A stretch of 64,000 nucleotides of DNA from Hippea alviniae EP5-r (GTDB taxonomy: Bacteria > Campylobacterota_A > Desulfurellia > Desulfurellales > Hippeaceae): contig NZ_ATUV01000002.1 in the NCBI RefSeq assembly GCF_000420385.1, positions 310,001-374,000 of the forward strand, written 5' to 3'. This document shows positions 19,915 through 27,671 of this stretch, piece after piece (the stretch's first letter is position 1; every line of letters starts with the position of its first letter). Under the pieces are notes generated by a model. That model searched no databases, had not been told where the DNA came from, and was given only the letters and a program-made list of their open reading frames with translations. The position numbers and the translations under genes are program-made.

Positions 19915-21195
19915 ATGGATAAAGCGGTTTATTTGATAGGGGTTGGAAAATTAGGGTTAAGGATTTTAGAGTGGGCAAAAGAATTGGGGTTGAAAATAAT
20001 TTTAACAGACAAGAATAAAAGTGCTCCAGGATTAGGTCTTGCTGATGAAGTTCTTATAGCTGATGGTTCTGATGTTGATGCACATCTGCAGTTTTCGGAA
20101 AGAATAAAGAGAAAGTATAGAATAGTTGGGGGGTATTGTAGTGGAGAATTTTGCATAGAGACATTAAATAGGGTTCTCAGTTTCTTTGGTGTAAAAGCCA
20201 ATGACAATGAATCTGTATACAATGTATTAAACAAGGAGAGGATGAAAAAAATATGGGAGATAAACAACATTCCTACTCCAAAATGGGTATGTTCAGATGA
20301 TAAAAGTGAGATAATAGATTTTATTAAGTCTAATTCTGAAGTGATTATTAAACCATCAAAAGGTTCTGGAAGCAGGGGGGTTAGGTTTGTAAGAACAGAA
20401 ACAATGGAAGATTTTTACCATGAATATAATACGGATTTGGGAAAAATTATAGTTGAATCTTTTATAAGGGGGCGTCAAATAGATGTAAATGGAGTGTATA
20501 TAGATGAAATTTTTTATCCCTGTGGCGTTCTAGAAAAATTTATTACACCTCTTCCGAATTTTCTGCCGATAGGAGGATATGATCCAGCAAATATTTCTGA
20601 GAGAGAAGTTGTAAAAGTTTATGATTTGTTAGATAAGGCATGTAGGGCTATAGGAATAAAACATGGACCTGTCAAAGGGGATTTTATCAGGACTGACGAT
20701 GGAAAATATTTTGTTTTAGAAGTTTCAGCGAGGTTTCATGGTAATGTTACAACAGTAAATACCTTACCGTTTGGTTCAGGGATAAATCCTATAAAATTTT
20801 ATTTTAATTATTTAGCAAAAGAAGAGATAGATATTTCTTTTCTTAAAAGTGAAGATAGAAAGTATGCTACATGGAGAGTATTAGCTTTTCCGCCAGGCAA
20901 AGTTATTGATATTCAATGGCCGTCTGAGATCTCTGATAAAATAACGATGTTGTGGTTTAATGAGAAATGCAAACGTAGTATTGATAAATATGTAGATACG
21001 ACAAAAATCCCGGGATATATTTGTGCGTATGGTAATGACAAAAATGATGTTGAGAATTTATTGATTGATTTTTTCTATGAATCTCGAATCAATATTTTGC
21101 CAGATAAAAGTTATATAAATTGGTACAAAAGTATAGGAAAAAAGATAGAAGAGATAGGTTTCTCAAAGAAAGGGTGTGGTTTTATAGAAATATAA
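19915..21195 (+). CDS. ATP-grasp ligase (second of three), probable acquired gene
   Basis: A 426-residue enzyme with a Rossmann pre-domain (YLIGVGKLGLRILEWAKELG) and an ATP-grasp core. The core has NKERMKKIWEINNIPTPKW, VIIKPSKGSGSRGVRFV (ATP-binding loop), and KGDFIRTDDGKYFVLEVSARFHG with the acidic metal ligands. A C-terminal cap follows. Base composition looks more AT-rich and codon use less like its neighbours. It lies between the intact SDR gene and a decayed copy of that gene's 3' end, a sign that it arrived by duplication or recombination. GAGGTGA precedes the ATG. Substrate unknown. Confidence 0.8.
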   Translation: MDKAVYLIGVGKLGLRILEWAKELGLKIILTDKNKSAPGLGLADEVLIADGSDVDAHLQFSERIKRKYRIVGGYCSGEFCIETLNRVLSFFGVKANDNESVYNVLNKERMKKIWEINNIPTPKWVCSDDKSEIIDFIKSNSEVIIKPSKGSGSRGVRFVRTETMEDFYHEYNTDLGKIIVESFIRGRQIDVNGVYIDEIFYPCGVLEKFITPLPNFLPIGGYDPANISEREVVKVYDLLDKACRAIGIKHGPVKGDFIRTDDGKYFVLEVSARFHGNVTTVNTLPFGSGINPIKFYFNYLAKEEIDISFLKSEDRKYATWRVLAFPPGKVIDIQWPSEISDKITMLWFNEKCKRSIDKYVDTTKIPGYICAYGNDKNDVENLLIDFFYESRINILPDKSYINWYKSIGKKIEEIGFSKKGCGFIEI

Positions 21196-21217
21196 CAAAT
21201 TTGGAGATATAAAGAGT

Positions 21218-21322
21218 ATGGTAGCAGTTGTTTCGTTTCTGGTAAGTGAAAAGGCATCTTGCATAACCGATCAAGCAATAAATGTAAATGGTGGAATGCT
21301 GTTTAGCTTTGGAGTAGCTTAA
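21218..21322 (+). pseudogene. Decayed duplicate of the SDR 3' end
   Basis: The 34 codons encode MVAVVSFLVSEKASCITDQ followed by an INVNGGMLFSFGV-type tail. This matches the end of the FabG-like SDR (codons from 19787 on: AAVVSFLASEKAAYITGQ, then the same tail) with several substitutions, including loss of the ITGQ glycine. No upstream part of an SDR is present. It is a gene remnant and a diverged direct repeat of 19787-19888. Confidence 0.85.
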
Positions 21323-21479
21323 AAGCTAAATCAACCAATAGGAGCTTAGGGAACATCGAACAGACTCCTAAAGAAGCTTGTTGGCTAAACAACAGCTTAG
21401 GTAAAATGAGATTCTTCTGTTCCCTTGAGTTTTATCATGATGTTGAATTATTTTACAAGAAATGTTGGTAGGAGTGTAA

Positions 21480-22694
21480 ATGAATTCCCTTCTCATTCTT
21501 GGAACAGGTGCTGACCAGATTTTTGGCATAAAAAAAGCAAAAGAAATGGGTTTATATACAATCGGTCTTGATGCAAATGCCGAATCCTGTGGTGTTAAGT
21601 TGGTTGATGAGTTTCATCAGGTAAGTGTAAAGGATTTAGAAGCTGTTGAAGGATTTGTTAGAAATTATAAGGGTAAGATTGATGGTGTTATAGCATTTGG
21701 TGTTGATATACCTGAGATTTTAGCAAAGGTTGCAGAAATTAGGAGTTTGCCTTTTTATACAAGTTTTGAAAAAGCCGCTTTATCAAAAGATAAGTTTCTT
21801 GCAAAAGAGATTTTGAGTAAATATGGCGTAAGGTTGCCTAAGTATAAAAAAATCGAAACATTTGAAGAACTTAGGAAAGCAATAAAAGAGTTTGGTTATC
21901 CTGTTGTTTTGAAACCTGTCGACAACAGCGGCGCAAGGGGGGTTTTAAGACTAACCCACAAGACAGATTTAAAATGGACCTATGAGTTTTCGAAGAGTTT
22001 TTGCTCTAAGGATTACTTGATAGTTGAGCAGTTTTTGGATGGCTTGCAGATTAGCTCAGAGAGTTTTGTTGTTGATGGCAGAGTTTATACAATCGGACTG
22101 TCAGCAAGAAATTATGAATTTTTGGAAAAGTTCTCACCTTTCATTATAGAAAACGGTGGAGATTTGCCGCCTGATTTGGATGATAGTCAAAGAGAATTGA
22201 TCGATAAAGAGATTAAAAAGTGTGCCGAAGCCTTTGGTGTGAAAAACGGCGTTATAAAAGGAGACCTTGTTGTAAAAGATGGCAAGATTTTTGTTATAGA
22301 AGTTGCTTTAAGGTTGTCAGGCGGACATTTCTCTTCTGTTGAAATTCCAATGAATACGGGTGTTGATTTTTTAAAATATGCAATTTTGATAGCATTAGGC
22401 GAAAAAATTGATACAAAAGTGTTGGAGTATCAATCTAAAAGATTTGTAAGCTTGCGTTATATCTTCCCGTATAAGAAGGGCATTATAAGAAAGCTTAAGT
22501 TTCCCGATTGGATGGAAAATGATAAGAATGTTGTTGCAAAGGGCTTTTATTTTAAGGAAGGTGATATTGCAAACTATCCTGTTAAGTCTCACCCAGAAAG
22601 ATTGGGCTATTTTATAGTTGTTGCCGATAAAAGAGAAGAAATTGAGAACAAGATAGATAGAGTTTATAAAGAGACAGTTGTAGAGATAGAGTAA
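21480..22694 (+). CDS. ATP-grasp ligase (third of three)
   Basis: A 404-residue ATP-grasp enzyme. Residues 1-100 are the Rossmann pre-domain (LLILGTGADQIFGIKKAKEMG). The ATP-grasp core has LSKDKFLAKEILSKYGVRLPK, YPVVLKPVDNSGARGV, DYLIVEQFLDG, and the metal site KIFVIEVALRLSGGH. The C-terminal 100 residues form a cap domain. TAGGAG at 21469-21474 serves ATG 21480. The GH57-like gene starts on its stop codon. It likely catalyses ATP-dependent amide formation on a cluster intermediate; the substrate is unknown. Confidence 0.82.
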   Translation: MNSLLILGTGADQIFGIKKAKEMGLYTIGLDANAESCGVKLVDEFHQVSVKDLEAVEGFVRNYKGKIDGVIAFGVDIPEILAKVAEIRSLPFYTSFEKAALSKDKFLAKEILSKYGVRLPKYKKIETFEELRKAIKEFGYPVVLKPVDNSGARGVLRLTHKTDLKWTYEFSKSFCSKDYLIVEQFLDGLQISSESFVVDGRVYTIGLSARNYEFLEKFSPFIIENGGDLPPDLDDSQRELIDKEIKKCAEAFGVKNGVIKGDLVVKDGKIFVIEVALRLSGGHFSSVEIPMNTGVDFLKYAILIALGEKIDTKVLEYQSKRFVSLRYIFPYKKGIIRKLKFPDWMENDKNVVAKGFYFKEGDIANYPVKSHPERLGYFIVVADKREEIENKIDRVYKETVVEIE

Positions 22695-24604
22695 TGCTTA
22701 ATCTTTATCTTATTTTCCACCTAAATCTTATGTATTCTTCAATCGAAGAAGAGCAGAGAAAAGATGTAATTAAAAAGTGCTATTTTCCTTTGCTTGATAT
22801 TGCCGAAAATTTTGCGCCTGTTGGCATAGAAGCAACTGGGTTGACGCTTGAAATAATAAACTCCATTGAGCCATCCTGGATCGATAAGTTAAAGAAGCTT
22901 GTTGAGCTTAAAAGGGTTGAGTTTGTAGCAAGTGGTTATTCTCAAATTATTGGCCCGTTGATGCCAAAGGTTTTGAATATAAAAAACCAGGAGATTGGAC
23001 TTGAAGTTTACAAAAGTCTTTTAGGGATAAAACCGAAAATTGTTCTTGTAAACGAAATGGCTTATTCTAAAGGACTTGTTGATATTTATGCTGATTTTGG
23101 ATTCAAAGCTTTTATTATGGAGTGGAATAATCCTTATAGGTTTCATAAGGAGTGGGATAAAGAGATTAGATACTATCCTTGCATGGTTGAAGGAGTAAGA
23201 AAGAATCTGCCTGTCATCTGGGCTGACTCAATAGCGTTTCAGAAGTTTCAACGATATGCACACGGAGAGATGTCGCTTAAGGAGTATGTTGAATATATTT
23301 CATCGCACAATTCGGAAAAACCGAGATTCTTTCCTTTGTATGCTAATGATGCTGAGATTTTTAACTTTAGGCCAGGAAGATATAAAACGGAAGGTTTGGT
23401 GGAACATGATGAGTGGAATAGGATTAAAAGGCTTCTGTGTGTTTTAGATAAAAAAAAGGAGTTTGAGTTTGTTTTGCCTTCTGAGTTAACTGAACATGTG
23501 ATTAATAAAGCCATACGACTTGAATCGCCTCAGCAACCTATTCCTGTGAAAAAACAGGAAAAATACAACATAAACCGTTGGGCTTTGACAGGTAGAAATG
23601 ATTTGGAAATTAATACCGATGTCTTTAGGCTTACAAAAGCCTTGATTAGTGGCAATGCAAACAATGAAGAGTGGAAGAAACTTTTGTATTTTGCATCGAG
23701 CGATTTTAGAACGCACATAACAGACAAAAGATGGAAAAGGTTTAGGCAACGGATTGAAAGGTTTAAAGAAAAGTTTTCTGTTTATATTGAGCCATTAAGT
23801 TTACCTTTGAAAGAGATTGAAAATTTAAAGGTTAAAAACGACAGGTTTAATCTTGAGATTGAAACGGACAGTATAGGTTGCGTTTTTAACAAAATCAAGG
23901 GTTTAACGGCAAAAAGTGTTGTATTTAAGGATATTTCAAATAAGCCTTTAATTGGCACGATTCAGCACGGCTATTATGATGATATTTCGCTTGGAGCCGA
24001 TTTCTTCTCATTTCATAGTATTATAGAAAGGCCAGGTGAACATAAATTTACGAATTTAGGTGAAACTGAGTTTGTGATTGAGCAGAGTGATGATTTTGTG
24101 AAAATAGAAGATACACAGCAGGATAAAGGGATAGTTTTCAAAAAAAGTGTTTGTATTCTGAAAGATGCCATAAGGATTGGCATAAAAATTGAGCTTCCAA
24201 ATAGAAAATTGGCAAGGATTCACCCATTCAATATAACATTTATTCCTGATGCATGGGATAGGGAGTCGCTCTTTTTTGCAACACACAACGGCTCGGATAA
24301 AGAGATTTTTTATCTGAAGAATGTTGAAGTTAATCATGCAGAGAGTTTATCTGCTTTAATATCTGCCAAATACGGGCTTGGCGCAACAGAAGGTATAATG
24401 TTTATTGGTGATAGATACAAGACACTTCAAGTTATCCATAACCCATTAAGAAGCGCTTTGATTCCTTTTGTATTTTTTAAGCCTATGAATGATACATTTT
24501 TCTTAAGACTCGAATATTCAGCCTGCGAAATGGATGATACATTTAAGGAGAGTAAAGAGTCTCAGAATATAGAGTGTGAGTTTATTATTAGAGCGGCAAA
24601 ATAG
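22694..24604 (+). CDS. Glycoside hydrolase family 57-like protein
   Basis: A 636-residue protein whose first 300 residues follow GH57: an N-terminal FHLN histidine, a nucleophile-type glutamate in LVNEMAYSKG (E121), and an acid/base-type aspartate in YANDAEIFNFRPGR (D219). The C-terminal 240 residues are a beta-rich domain (IGTIQHGYYDDISLGADFFS), as in related alpha-mannosidase/GH57 enzymes. No signal peptide is visible, so it is cytoplasmic. GH57 members act on alpha-glucans or alpha-galactosides; here a role in processing or remodelling the cluster's sugar is inferred. It is the last gene of the region and no clear terminator follows. Confidence 0.78.
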   Translation: MLNLYLIFHLNLMYSSIEEEQRKDVIKKCYFPLLDIAENFAPVGIEATGLTLEIINSIEPSWIDKLKKLVELKRVEFVASGYSQIIGPLMPKVLNIKNQEIGLEVYKSLLGIKPKIVLVNEMAYSKGLVDIYADFGFKAFIMEWNNPYRFHKEWDKEIRYYPCMVEGVRKNLPVIWADSIAFQKFQRYAHGEMSLKEYVEYISSHNSEKPRFFPLYANDAEIFNFRPGRYKTEGLVEHDEWNRIKRLLCVLDKKKEFEFVLPSELTEHVINKAIRLESPQQPIPVKKQEKYNINRWALTGRNDLEINTDVFRLTKALISGNANNEEWKKLLYFASSDFRTHITDKRWKRFRQRIERFKEKFSVYIEPLSLPLKEIENLKVKNDRFNLEIETDSIGCVFNKIKGLTAKSVVFKDISNKPLIGTIQHGYYDDISLGADFFSFHSIIERPGEHKFTNLGETEFVIEQSDDFVKIEDTQQDKGIVFKKSVCILKDAIRIGIKIELPNRKLARIHPFNITFIPDAWDRESLFFATHNGSDKEIFYLKNVEVNHAESLSALISAKYGLGATEGIMFIGDRYKTLQVIHNPLRSALIPFVFFKPMNDTFFLRLEYSACEMDDTFKESKESQNIECEFIIRAAK

Positions 24605-24663
24605 TAAATTTATCATATCATTATCGTAACATAATATGTCAGATTATCAGAAGTTTGTATAAA

Positions 24664-24692
24664 TTGATTATCGGTGGATTGTTTTGTATAAT
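24664..24692 (+). promoter_or_regulatory. Putative sigma-70 promoter of the Crp/Fnr regulator gene
   Basis: TTGATT (24664-24669) and a consensus TATAAT (24687-24692) are 17 bases apart. The predicted start near 24699 gives a leader of only about eight bases before ATG 24707, and the ribosome-binding site is weak. Confidence 0.6.
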
Positions 24693-24706
24693 TTGGCTTA
24701 GAAGAA

Positions 24707-25381
24707 ATGAGTGATATAAGAGTAATCAAGAATATAGAGATATTCTCTCATCTCAATAATGAGACTCTAAGAGAAATCGACAGGTATATAAAGATAAAAA
24801 ATTATATAAAAGGAGAGATAATATTTATAGAAAATGATGTTGTAGATAAACTTTTAATACTTAAAGATGGTAGAATTGAAGTTTATAAAAATAATGAAAA
24901 TGGTAAGAAATTCACACTTTGGTATATAAGACCCTTTGAACCGTTTTGTCTTGCTGCTTTTACTCTTGGTAAAGCTATATCTAATGTAAGAGCTGTGGAA
25001 AGAAGTAGTGTCTATTACATTCACAAAAAAGATGTCGAGAGAATATTTAAGAAATATCCGGATGTTTATGCTAAGGTTCTCGATATAATGGCTCATAGAT
25101 TTCTTATAAAGTCAAGAATTCTTGAGAATGTTGCACTGAATGATACAAAAATGAGAATATTCGACATATTGACAGATAACAATTATATGTTTACTGCTGA
25201 AGAGAGATGTGTTATTCCGCTTACTCAAAACGAGATAGCATCCCTAAGTGGTGTGTGCAGAGAGACTGTCTGTAGAATTTTATCGCGCCTAAAAAAAGAA
25301 GGTATATTGGATATAGGTCAAAAACAGATAGTAATAAAGGATTTAAAAAAACTTCAGGATTACTGCTCGAACAGGTCTTAA
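24707..25381 (+). CDS. Crp/Fnr family transcriptional regulator
   Basis: A 224-residue regulator: cyclic-nucleotide-binding-fold N-domain (about 1-115), dimerisation helix (KKYPDVYAKVLDIMAHRFLI) and winged helix. The recognition helix GVCRETVCRILSRLKKEG keeps the R-E-x-x-x-R residues with which E. coli CRP reads TGTGA. The phosphate-binding cassette is not CRP-like (the RS pair is absent), and there is no N-terminal FNR cysteine cluster, so neither cAMP nor an FNR-type iron-sulfur cluster is expected. A matching TGTGA-N6-TCACA site lies just after its stop. It probably controls the sulfur-respiration genes downstream; the signal is unknown. Confidence 0.88.
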   Translation: MSDIRVIKNIEIFSHLNNETLREIDRYIKIKNYIKGEIIFIENDVVDKLLILKDGRIEVYKNNENGKKFTLWYIRPFEPFCLAAFTLGKAISNVRAVERSSVYYIHKKDVERIFKKYPDVYAKVLDIMAHRFLIKSRILENVALNDTKMRIFDILTDNNYMFTAEERCVIPLTQNEIASLSGVCRETVCRILSRLKKEGILDIGQKQIVIKDLKKLQDYCSNRS

Positions 25382-25385
25382 TTCA

Positions 25386-25431
25386 AGATGTGATTTAAAT
25401 CACATCTATTAATTTTCTCTCTCTATATAAT
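25386..25431 (+). promoter_or_regulatory. CRP-type palindrome with class II promoter for the rhodanese/psr genes
   Basis: A perfect 22-base palindrome (25386-25407) contains TGTGA-N6-TCACA, the E. coli CRP consensus. A TATAAT box is at 25426-25431 with no good -35 box. With transcription starting near 25438, the palindrome centre (25396.5) falls at -41.5, the standard class II activator position. The site follows the regulator gene stop by four bases. Leader length to ATG 25470 is about 30 bases. Confidence 0.8.
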
Positions 25432-25469
25432 TGAAACCGAAAATGAAAACTTGTAAAGGGAGGTGCTTT

Positions 25470-25925
25470 ATGAAGAGATTTTTTGTGTCAATGGTAGCAG
25501 CTTGTATGTTCATCTTTACTGCAAGCTTTGGTGCTCATGCTGGAACGCCTGTCTCAAAAAAGAAGATGGAGATTGCTAAGCAGCACATCCAGCAGGTAAC
25601 ACCGCAGAAGGCAGCAGAGATGAAAGGTGCAATCTTTGTTGATGTAAGAAGCTTGCCAGAGTATAAGGCTGGCCACATTCCTGGTGCAATATGGGCTCCA
25701 AGAGGATTGCTGGACTTTAAAGCTCTTAAATGGTTCAAGGATAAGTCCAAGACTTACATCGTTTACTGCAAAACTGGCGGAAGAGGCTCAATCTCCACAT
25801 ACGATATGGTTCAGCTCGGCTATAAAGCTTACAACTTAAAGGGTGGTTTTCTTGCTTGGAAAAAGGCTGGTTTACCAATCGAGAAAGGTGCTCCTGCTGG
25901 CTTGGGTAAAGGTGTAGAGAAATAA
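25470..25925 (+). CDS. Periplasmic rhodanese-like sulfurtransferase (Sud-like)
   Basis: A 151-residue protein with a signal peptide (about 1-24, cleavage after AHA) and one rhodanese domain. The active-site loop is YCKTGGRGS with C100 as the expected persulfide carrier. In Wolinella the periplasmic rhodanese-type Sud protein binds polysulfide sulfur and passes it to polysulfide reductase; the position here, directly upstream of psr-like genes, supports the same role by inference. ATG 25470 is chosen because AAAGGGAGGTG precedes it and the signal peptide then begins normally. A terminator follows, so this gene can be transcribed alone at high level. Confidence 0.85.
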   Translation: MKRFFVSMVAACMFIFTASFGAHAGTPVSKKKMEIAKQHIQQVTPQKAAEMKGAIFVDVRSLPEYKAGHIPGAIWAPRGLLDFKALKWFKDKSKTYIVYCKTGGRGSISTYDMVQLGYKAYNLKGGFLAWKKAGLPIEKGAPAGLGKGVEK

Positions 25926-25944
25926 GAAAGAAACAGTAAAGACC

Positions 25945-25982
25945 AAGCCCTTCTTCTGTTTAATCAGGAGAAGGGCTTTTTA
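25945..25982 (+). terminator. Rho-independent terminator after the rhodanese gene
   Basis: A 13-base stem (AGCCCTTCTTCTG with CAGGAGAAGGGCT, one T-G wobble) and a six-base loop are followed by a T tract. No promoter is obvious between it and the next gene at 25993, so the psr genes probably depend on read-through. Confidence 0.9.
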
Positions 25983-25992
25983 AAGGCAAAAC

Positions 25993-26532
25993 ATGAGTGA
26001 GCTTTCCGAAGCCTTAGGGATTTGTGCGGATTTGCTTTATTATCCAGAAGAAGAGATAAAACATGAGTTTGCAAGGTTGTTTTCTCTTGTAGGGTCCACA
26101 AATAAGGTGGATGAAATCTTGGAAGGTAAGAGTTTGAGTGACTTGCAAAGTCATTATATTAGCATGTTTGATGTAAAGTTTGGTGGTGTTGAGTGTGTGC
26201 CTTATGAGTCTTGGTGGTCTAAAAAGAGACTTATGGGTAATGAAGCTTTGAATGTTGAAAAATTCTATGAAAGGTGTGGTTTTAGATACAATAGGGATGA
26301 GTTTAAGATGCCGCCAGACCATATCTCTATAGAAATTGGATTTCTTTCGCTTCTTATAGAAGAGAAAAGATTTGAAGAAGCGTGTAAGATGGTTAGAGAA
26401 CATCTCGGATGGGTGAATAAGTTTTATGAGTGCGTAAAGGATAAAAGTAAAATATACGGGGAAATTTTGTCGATACTTGTAAATTTTCTAAACAAGATTA
26501 AGAAGGGGGAAGTATGTCTCAGCGAATCTTAA
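25993..26532 (+). CDS. TorD/DmsD-family chaperone for the molybdoenzyme
   Basis: A 179-residue all-helical cytoplasmic protein of the TorD family, which binds the twin-arginine signal of molybdoenzymes and helps cofactor insertion before export. The signature MPPDHISIEIGFLSLL (near residues 102-117) matches the family's PDH-x-x-x-E-L-x-F pattern. It directly precedes and overlaps the membrane-subunit gene, and the catalytic subunit two genes on has the twin-arginine signal it would bind. Cysteines are not arranged as a cluster. Confidence 0.85.
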   Translation: MSELSEALGICADLLYYPEEEIKHEFARLFSLVGSTNKVDEILEGKSLSDLQSHYISMFDVKFGGVECVPYESWWSKKRLMGNEALNVEKFYERCGFRYNRDEFKMPPDHISIEIGFLSLLIEEKRFEEACKMVREHLGWVNKFYECVKDKSKIYGEILSILVNFLNKIKKGEVCLSES

Positions 26533-27671
26533 AAAAGCAGTTTGCCATTGATGGCTGGGTCGTGTTTTATCTGTTACTTGCTGCTGTCGGTGGCATAGGT
26601 ATGGCTTTGGTATTTTTTAACGGTCAGGAAGCAAGCTATAATGTAACGCGCGAGATTTCTTGGGGTCTTCTCATTATAGGCTATTCGTTTTTTGTCGGAA
26701 TAACAACCGGCCTTTCTTTGCTTGCAGCCTTTGGCCATCTGTTTGGTTTTGAGAATTTTCATGTATTAAGTAGAAAGATTATGTGGATGGCTTTAAGTGC
26801 CTTGATTGCTGGATTTTTTATAATTTTTTGGGATTTGGGTGGACCTTTTAGATTGCAAATATTGAGATTTGTGGTAAATATCGTTCCATTTCACTGGACT
26901 TCTCCTATCTGGTGGATGTCTGTTTTGTATGCTATGGAGTTGCCTATCCTTATAGTTGAAGTTCTCCTACTTCTTGCCAATAAGGAAAAATACACCTTTA
27001 TTGCAAGTATTCTGGGTTTTATTGTTGGAATAAGCGCATATAGCAACATGGGATTTGTTTTTTCTGCAAATGTGGCAAGGCCGTTCTGGCATGGCCCATT
27101 TATTCCGATGTTCTTTATTCTTTCAGCTGTTGGTCTTGGAGCTGCCTTTGCGATTATTGTTCTGTTTATAAGTAGAAAAGAGCTCTCTGATGAAAGATTT
27201 GAAATAACATTAAAGATATTCTCGAAAACTTTATTCTTGGTGCTTCTTACTGTTATATTTGCAAAAATCTGGAGAACGATAGCGCTACTTTATGGAAGAG
27301 AGCCCATGACCTATCAGGCAGTAAAGGAGCTTGTTGCGGGTTCTATGGCATTTAATTTCTGGTTTTTCGAGATATTGGTTGGCATTTTAATTCCTTTCTT
27401 TGTTTTGATTTTTTCAAGGTTTAAGTCTTTGTGGGCGTCGCTTTTTGCTGCTTTCTGTGTGATAGTTGGCGTATTCTTCATGAGATACGATGCCGTTATT
27501 GCAGGCCAGATTATTCCTGAGAACTCTGTATATTTTGACAAAGTTGAAGTTTTACACTATTTTCCGTCGATTGCTGAGATAAGCCTGTTTATCTCAGCTG
27601 CAGGTGTTATGGGTCTGTTGTATGTTTTAGGAAGTCGGATTCTCCGATTAGAGGAGGAAAACCATGGCTAA
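26514..27671 (+). CDS. psrC: NrfD/PsrC-type quinol-oxidising membrane subunit
   Basis: A 385-residue integral membrane protein with eight or nine predicted helices, of the NrfD/PsrC family. It takes electrons from menaquinol and passes them to the PsrB iron-sulfur subunit. Family-like features are the early GGIGMAL helix, the GLSLLAAFGHLFG segment, and the FHWTSPIWWMSVLYAMELP stretch. It has no haem ligands, as expected for PsrC. Gene order C-A-B differs from the common A-B-C. It overlaps both the chaperone gene and the catalytic-subunit gene. Ribosome-binding site AAGGGGGA precedes the ATG. Confidence 0.88.
   Translation: MSQRILKKQFAIDGWVVFYLLLAAVGGIGMALVFFNGQEASYNVTREISWGLLIIGYSFFVGITTGLSLLAAFGHLFGFENFHVLSRKIMWMALSALIAGFFIIFWDLGGPFRLQILRFVVNIVPFHWTSPIWWMSVLYAMELPILIVEVLLLLANKEKYTFIASILGFIVGISAYSNMGFVFSANVARPFWHGPFIPMFFILSAVGLGAAFAIIVLFISRKELSDERFEITLKIFSKTLFLVLLTVIFAKIWRTIALLYGREPMTYQAVKELVAGSMAFNFWFFEILVGILIPFFVLIFSRFKSLWASLFAAFCVIVGVFFMRYDAVIAGQIIPENSVYFDKVEVLHYFPSIAEISLFISAAGVMGLLYVLGSRILRLEEENHG

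Noticed and set aside
25386-25407. FNR box for oxygen control
   Set aside because: The half-site is TGTGA and not TTGAT, and the regulator's recognition helix has the CRP residues, so a CRP-type site fits better.
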